From the NCBI GenBank assembly GCA_002682825.1, contig NOKP01000064.1, positions 1-23,458 on the forward strand: DNA of 23,458 bases, read 5' to 3'. Made by a program: the position numbers and the translations under genes. Every line of letters begins with the position of its first letter. Position 1 is the stretch's first letter. A model generated the notes under the pieces. It searched no databases. It was given only the letters and a program-made list of their open reading frames with translations, and had not been told where the DNA came from. This document shows, piece after piece, positions 19,097-23,458 of this stretch. This DNA is from Neonectria sp. B-13. Its lineage: Eukaryota > Ascomycota > Sordariomycetes > Hypocreales > Nectriaceae.

Positions 19097-19220
19097 TTCG
19101 ATTCGATGCGAACCGAATGTGCCGGTGGTAGATTCGATGCGAATCGAACGGGTAGGTTGTAGATTCGATACGAATCGAATGGGCCTGTGGTAGATTCGAT
19201 ATCGAATCGAACACCAAGAA
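19097..19220. repeat. 31-bp tandem array built on a GATTCGAT palindrome
   Basis: Four units of exactly 31 bases start at 19097, 19128, 19159 and 19190. Units two to four begin GTAGATTCGAT. Each carries a near-palindrome of the type GATTCGATnCGAATC, followed by a more variable 12-14 bases. The first unit is more diverged. Related half-sites continue outside the array: a CGATCGATTTTCGATCG palindrome at 19066-19082, and ATTCGATTCGA, CGATTCGA and ATTCGATAG between 19220 and 19285. The palindrome is better kept than the spacer. Period 31 is not a multiple of three, so this is not a coding repeat. Confidence 0.85.
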
Positions 19221-19541
19221 ATTCGATTCGACAGTCGTAAGACTTTGCGTCGAATGAATCTATCGATTCGACTCCCATTCGATAGATGTCTAACTCTGCA
19301 TGAAGGAATCACCAGTCTACCTCTCACATAGCCCTAGATTCATCTCAGATCGGTCAAAGCTCTGCCCCTAGGCAGCATCGCAGACGCAGGTTTCTCAAAC
19401 TGCCCGGTCACAAACTACAGGTCAGGTTCTTCGACACGGGAAAGGCTAGCCGGGGCCTAAATTCGGGGACGTTGTCCCAGATCTGGGTCCCTCACAGGTC
19501 TGCGATCCCGAAAGTGGGCCCCTCCAAGCACCTCAGCCCAA

Positions 19542-19574
19542 AGCTCAGCGACAGCTCAGCGACAGCTCAGCTTA
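19542..19574. repeat. 11-bp tandem repeat (AGCTCAGCGAC)
   Basis: AGCTCAGCGAC occurs twice in tandem at 19542-19563, and a third, partly matching copy AGCTCAGCTTA follows to 19574. More AGCTCAGCT motifs continue to about 19595. Simple minisatellite, no function evident. Confidence 0.75.
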
Positions 19575-20197
19575 GAGCAGCAGGAGCTCAGCTCTAGAAA
19601 CGGAAATGGCTTTTGGTGTGCTTGAGTTTCTTCTCCGAGTATTGCGGAATACTGAGGTCGAACTGACGTTCACGCCCGCAAATTGCTTTTTGTCGTGGAT
19701 TCGTTCCGACACGTGGTCGATCTTCAGGTACAGCGAAGAGATTTTATTCAAAATTCGGACTCAACCAGCAGAGCCAGACGATCATTAGTTTGTACACAGC
19801 CTTATCTGGAAATCCCACCAATTTTTGGGCAAGTGGTGTATGAGAGTTCCGTATCAGTTGAGGAGAAACGTCATCTATCGACACCAGCTGTTTGTCCAAG
19901 AATACCACCAAGAAGATAGAGGGGCTCCCTAGACCTGCAGCAACGATACCTATTGCCTTGCCTATTATTATACCTTAATCTTAGGCTATAGTTCAGAGCA
20001 GGGGCCGTATGGAATGTTTATAGGATTGTGATCATCAATTCGATTTTGAGTCCTTTTGGGGAAATTCGTATACAACAGGATTCAGCACCGGTGGTCAAGC
20101 GTTCGGCATGGAGTTTGTGTGCACTGCGCGTCGGCCCACAGGTATAGAAACATGTGTGGGAGATATGAACCCAAATCTTGGGATGTTGCCTGGTACC

Positions 20198-20215
20198 ATG
20201 AATGAATGAATGAAA
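20198..20215. repeat. ATGA microsatellite
   Basis: A run of four ATGA units (ATGAATGAATGAATGAAA). A short simple repeat without an evident role. Confidence 0.85.
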
Positions 20216-20366
20216 TTTATTCCACCCCAATGGGGCAGCCTATGACATTCCATACCCCACAGGCAAATGCCACATCTAACCGTGGCCAAACGACGATCCA
20301 CGTTCAAGCACGTTTTCATCCACCAACACCGACAGGGTCAGCCAGCAAGGAGCGGGTCGCTTACTT

Positions 20367-22596
20367 CTAGCCGTTCAGCCTAGCAAACAATACCATGATA
20401 GTCATCGTGAAAGATACCGAATAGGCATATTGCGGATTGCGGTGCAAGCTAAGGAACTCATTACTGAGAACAATGATGGCGGCGTTAAAGAGAAAATAGC
20501 TTGATGTATTAATAAATGAATGGAACTAGTTCAGAATGACTCATACTTACAGAGAAAATAGATCGCATTCAGGTAAGCGGATAGATTTAAAAGCTGCTTG
20601 GAGAAGGGAAATCATTCGAAGGGCTGCGGTTACGCATGCTTCAGACAAGCTCTGGATTTGCGGGCGCGATCGACACGGCGGCCTCACAGCTCTTACCGCG
20701 TCCTCGCCTGCTCTTATGAAGAGAGATAGGAAGAAAGGCCGACAGAGGAAAGCGATCAAGTGGCAACCAAAAAGTTGAGTGTGCAATATCGCCATTGCCT
20801 GTGCTGGAGCAATCTTACCTGCAAAGAGCTTTTCGGATTGTAAGGTGGGGTGCACATCCCGAGCCTAGCGTTCGCAATCGTCTATTAATCGCAGTGCTAG
20901 GTCGGTGGAAAGCTTTCGTTTTGAGTATACGTTGCTCATGATTTGGTTCAGGATCTGGCAACGTGTACGACAGCAGCGAGTCCGCCTGAAATCATGGCCT
21001 GGTCTTGGTCTGGGGATGACTCGTTGTTTCCGGATGCCATTCTTGGAGCTTCCAACAATCCCTTACCACAATGTTGTTCGGATATTGCGGTTGGTCACCC
21101 TAGTGAAGCCGCAAGAAAGAGGTCCAGGACAAACAAACTCCTCCAAATGTTTCGTCTCAATGATGCTATATTATTCTCGAACATGACTTCTGTTTCGGGG
21201 CCTCTGTGAATACCCAGTGCACAGGCAAACCGAACAGCCAGTCCTAGCATGAGGTCAGTTGAAACCTGAAGGTTATGTATCCAGAATTGTACTTACCGCA
21301 GTAGGCATACGCAGCATTTTCTTTGTATATAAGCAGCATGTAAACAGGCGTGGGTGCTGAGGCTTGAACAGACCGGAGTCCTCCGTTCTCGAACCCAGTC
21401 AGGGTGTCATCCAAGGACTTGGCGACATGGAAGCAAATTTCACCACACAATGATCACGGTGGAAATTTAGTCGACTGATGACGTCATCTTCAGGTTTGGA
21501 CGGAGAAGGAGCAATGGCAAGCCCCACTGCCAGAACGAGATAAACAAGGCTGAGATCTGATGTTTTTACCTTGGCTTGGTTGGTGTAACAAAGGTTTATA
21601 ACCTTTTCGAATGATGTACGATCCAGAACCTCAAGTAGACCGCGGAGCTAGGGTCGTTAGAACTACAGACACGTTTTTAGTGTTCCAGGCAAGCGACGTA
21701 CGTTAATGAAATACGATTCGACGAAGAAATCAGCCACTTCTTTGTCAGGTAGAAGAAGCTAAGGTTGAATCTTGGGAGATATAGTAGAAGGCGCCTCCGG
21801 GATCTTGGCGGGGCCTGAGTCATCTGTGAAAAGTGACTGCCCAGACGTATTCCTGACGACTCTCCGTATCACAGTCAAATACGGCAGGATGCCCGACTCG
21901 CTAACATACACTCCGCGGCTGTGTTAGAAAACTTTCAGACCTTGTAAGCAGAATATTACTTATAAATTGTCGGATCCAATGGCATCCTAGGTTCTATGCA
22001 AAATTCTGGGTCGTCATCGGGTCCTACGATCATGGTATGTGGAAAGCTGAAATCGGCATCACAATGTGCTGGACTGTGCTGTTCACCGGCGGGTTTTGTG
22101 TTTTCCACATCAGCCAGTAAGTCCAGGCAAGAAGAGGATTCGGGAGTCAGACTGGCGAGGCGGCGTCCTGGAGGGGAACTATAAGCAGCTGAGTTATTCA
22201 ATTTTGAAACTCTAGTCTGCGTATAGTTGCAGATCAGGTCCTTCCGAAGGCAAGTATGGCAAGGCTTCAAGCCATTGCACTAGTAGATAGCTGAGTCAGC
22301 AGTGAACAAGCAAGTTGAATAGCCATGACCCTGTTTGAATAGATGAGTAAGACATGATTCACTGAGGGTGAAGCTCTGGACGATACCACAGTTGTAGCTT
22401 CTGCTCGCTTGCCCAGGACATACAATTCCTCTCCCTAGGATTTCCCCAGCCGTGGAAACTTTGGGGCGCGATGAGAAGAAGCGGAGTGCAGTCAGTGATG
22501 ATTTTATTTTGTTACCTTCTGCTTCCGTCTCTTGCAGGTATCGCAAGCTTGGGCGGTTCTTTGACGCTTATCATGTGTGACCTTTTGCCGAGGCAT
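20367..22596 (-). pseudogene. Zn2Cys6 fungal transcription factor pseudogene
   Basis: Start ATG at 22596 (A at -3). Exons read as 22596-22516, 22279-21960, 21918-21702, 21647-21297, 21243-20551 and 20499-20367. Intron 1 (236 nt) interrupts the zinc cluster; splicing gives CDTCKRRKQKC, NGLKP, CHTCLRKDLIC, the exact C-x2-C-x6-C-x5-C-x2-C-x6-C pattern at residues 18-45. The fungal-specific middle homology region follows: RGVYVSESGILPYLTVI, FFVESYFIN, DLSLVYLVLAVGLA, GLAVRFACALGIHRG, LRRNIWRSLFVLDLFLAASL, and a last exon with YFLFNAAIIVLSNEF. Such proteins bind CGG half-sites and often control a neighbouring cluster. Lesions: TAG at 21761-21759, frameshift near 21450, TGA at 21097-21095 (expected Arg in LGRPT), frameshift near 20955, TAG at 20867-20865 (expected Trp). 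The first stop truncates it before most of the regulatory domain, although the DNA-binding part could still be made. Confidence 0.9.
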
Positions 22597-22874
22597 GGTA
22601 CAATGTAATACCAGTTGAAGGACTTTAGATTCATTAGTACTAGCGAAAAGAAGCAGAATGCTTTGAGAACCAGAAGAGCTGCCGTCTAGGCCCAGGATAG
22701 GCTCTTCAGGAAAACGCACATTTGCTTACAAGCTGTCGCAAATCGCTCTACTCCGCGGAGGGTATTACAGTCTGAGGGTCAGGATGTGGGATAAAAGCTC
22801 TTGATTTCTAGCTAATTGAGGGGAATAAGAGGTCTTAAATACACCAATTTGATCCCTTGGAAATGCATCACTTA

Positions 22875-22935
22875 GAGGGAGGAAGTTCCTCCCTTGAGAT
22901 CTCAGGTCACATAAGGGAGGAAATTTCTCCCTTGA
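22875..22935. repeat. Two palindromic GGGAGGAA repeats 38 bp apart
   Basis: A perfect inverted repeat AGGGAGGAA-G-TTCCTCCCT at 22876-22894 is followed 38 bases later by a near-palindrome AAGGGAGGAAATTTCTCCCTT at 22913-22933. The two 23-base units are clearly related, with few substitutions. They lie about 280 bases upstream of the regulator start, so they could be operator-like sites or a small repetitive element. Confidence 0.75.
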
Positions 22936-23273
22936 CGCCCCAGGACAATAATCATCACCCTAATAATCCTAATCGGCAGGATCGATCCCGAAAAGTGACG
23001 TTAGTACCGAAATGTGACAGAGGGGTTTTTTTTTGGGGACACCCAAGCATAGACAATCTATGCCTACTGGATTTGTCGAGGGAACGGAGCAAAGAAGAGG
23101 TCTTAAACTCTGCTGCGCAACAAAATATGTCGAAAAACAAGATATCCCACGTTTCAAGTCGTGGAGCGGTCTGATTGTTGTGATATATTCGACTGACGCT
23201 TGAGTCTTTAAGGAATAAAACACCCGTGCTTCCCCTGCATCTTTAAATGCGCAAAAGTTGGCGATCAATAGGG

Positions 23274-23314
23274 GGACGGGTACCCGTCCTTCTAAAATCG
23301 GACGGGGCCCGTCC
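23274..23314. repeat. GGACGGG palindrome pair
   Basis: A perfect 16-base palindrome GGACGGGTACCCGTCC at 23274-23289 is followed by GGACGGGGCCCGTCC at 23300-23314, palindromic apart from one missing base. The arms are the same sequence, so four copies alternate in orientation within 41 bases. Could be the end of an interspersed repeat or a binding-site cluster. Confidence 0.75.
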
Positions 23315-23458
23315 CAATTACTACATTAAGTATAGCGCCTCCGCTGTCGGACTTCCCATCGCGCTTCGCGTTCAAATGCCATATGTGACTTGACTCGATA
23401 TCCTGTCGCAAGTAGGGTATCGATGAATAGGGTGAAAACGTCTTGATTCTCTATCTAA

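Larger units (their letters stand above)
17617..20366. other. Long non-coding stretch with repeats
   Basis: No gene was recognised. Frames at 17965-18279 (both strands), 18715-18903, 19606-19919 and 20018-20319 lack domains and mostly shadow each other. Features seen: a direct repeat AGGAAATCGTCACG at 17832-17845 and 17874-17887; TACATACAT runs at about 18415-18438; a hairpin CCCCTCT/AGAGGGG at about 18538-18558; the 31-bp array, the 11-bp repeat and a small microsatellite, listed separately. The right end follows the stop of the regulator pseudogene, and some of its decayed C-terminus may lie here unrecognised. Confidence 0.5.
22597..23458. other. Upstream region of regulator and right end of window
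   Basis: No gene recognised. Overlapping frames at 22857-23268 on both strands run through palindromic repeats and show no domain. The part next to 22596 would be the regulator promoter. Two repeat groups are listed separately. Confidence 0.5.

Noticed and set aside
19021..19327. Minus-strand frames with repeated IES/SNLPP peptides
   Set aside because: They are translations of the 31-bp tandem array, whose period is not a multiple of three.
19606..19919. Possible small genes on the plus strand
   Set aside because: No domain recognised, adjacent frames both open, no intron signals that join them convincingly.
21479..21486. TGACGTCA palindrome (CRE-like)
   Set aside because: It lies inside a coding exon of the regulator relic, and an 8-mer is expected by chance at this scale.
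21640..21702. Two stops after FFVESYFIN in the regulator
   Set aside because: They lie in a 54-nt intron with GTACGT donor, CTAAC branch point and CTAG acceptor, so they are not lesions.

Overview
The window looks like nuclear DNA of a filamentous ascomycete (Pezizomycotina). The coding regions are split by short GT-AG introns (about 41-111 nt, one of 236 nt), several with CTAAC-like branch points. The gene content also fits: a Zn2Cys6 regulator, a Baeyer-Villiger-type flavin monooxygenase, an MFS transporter, an epoxide hydrolase, Tc1/mariner and MULE relics, and a solo LTR. No rRNA, tRNA, CRISPR array or bacterial-style operon was seen.

Layout. A complete membrane-anchored AIF/AMID-like FAD oxidoreductase lies at 1384-2742 (+). 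Gene-poor, repeat-bearing DNA follows to about 6 kb, with an unrecognised decayed gene at about 3.96-4.96 kb (-) and a short chimeric relic at 6.0-6.3 kb that joins a phosphatidylserine-decarboxylase-like piece to a RecQ/DExH-helicase-like piece. From 6.4 to 14 kb comes what looks like a former metabolic cluster: an MFS transporter pseudogene (-), a divergent SDR pseudogene (+), a seven-exon Baeyer-Villiger monooxygenase pseudogene with only two clear lesions (-), and an apparently intact two-exon epoxide hydrolase (-). At 14.3-16.2 kb is a Tc1/mariner relic. It carries two later insertions, a tiny 83-bp TGT...ACA element and a 395-bp solo LTR, each flanked by a 5-bp target duplication. An orphan last exon of a second monooxygenase (16.3-16.5 kb) and the C-terminal part of a MULE-type transposase (16.8-17.6 kb) follow. 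From 17.6 to 20.4 kb there is mostly non-coding DNA with an unusual 31-bp tandem array built on a GATTCGAT palindrome. A Zn2Cys6 transcription-factor pseudogene fills 20.4-22.6 kb (-), and the right end carries palindromic repeats.

How it may have worked (inference). A flavin monooxygenase, an SDR, an epoxide or ester-type hydrolase, a transporter and a pathway regulator together resemble a small catabolic or secondary-metabolite cluster acting on a cyclic ketone or alkene-derived substrate. Most members are broken. Many of the stops are consistent with C:G to T:A transitions (CAG/CAA to TAG/TAA, TGG to TAG/TGA, CGA to TGA), as expected from RIP-like mutation or plain cytosine decay. The surviving full-length genes are the AIF-like oxidoreductase and the epoxide hydrolase.
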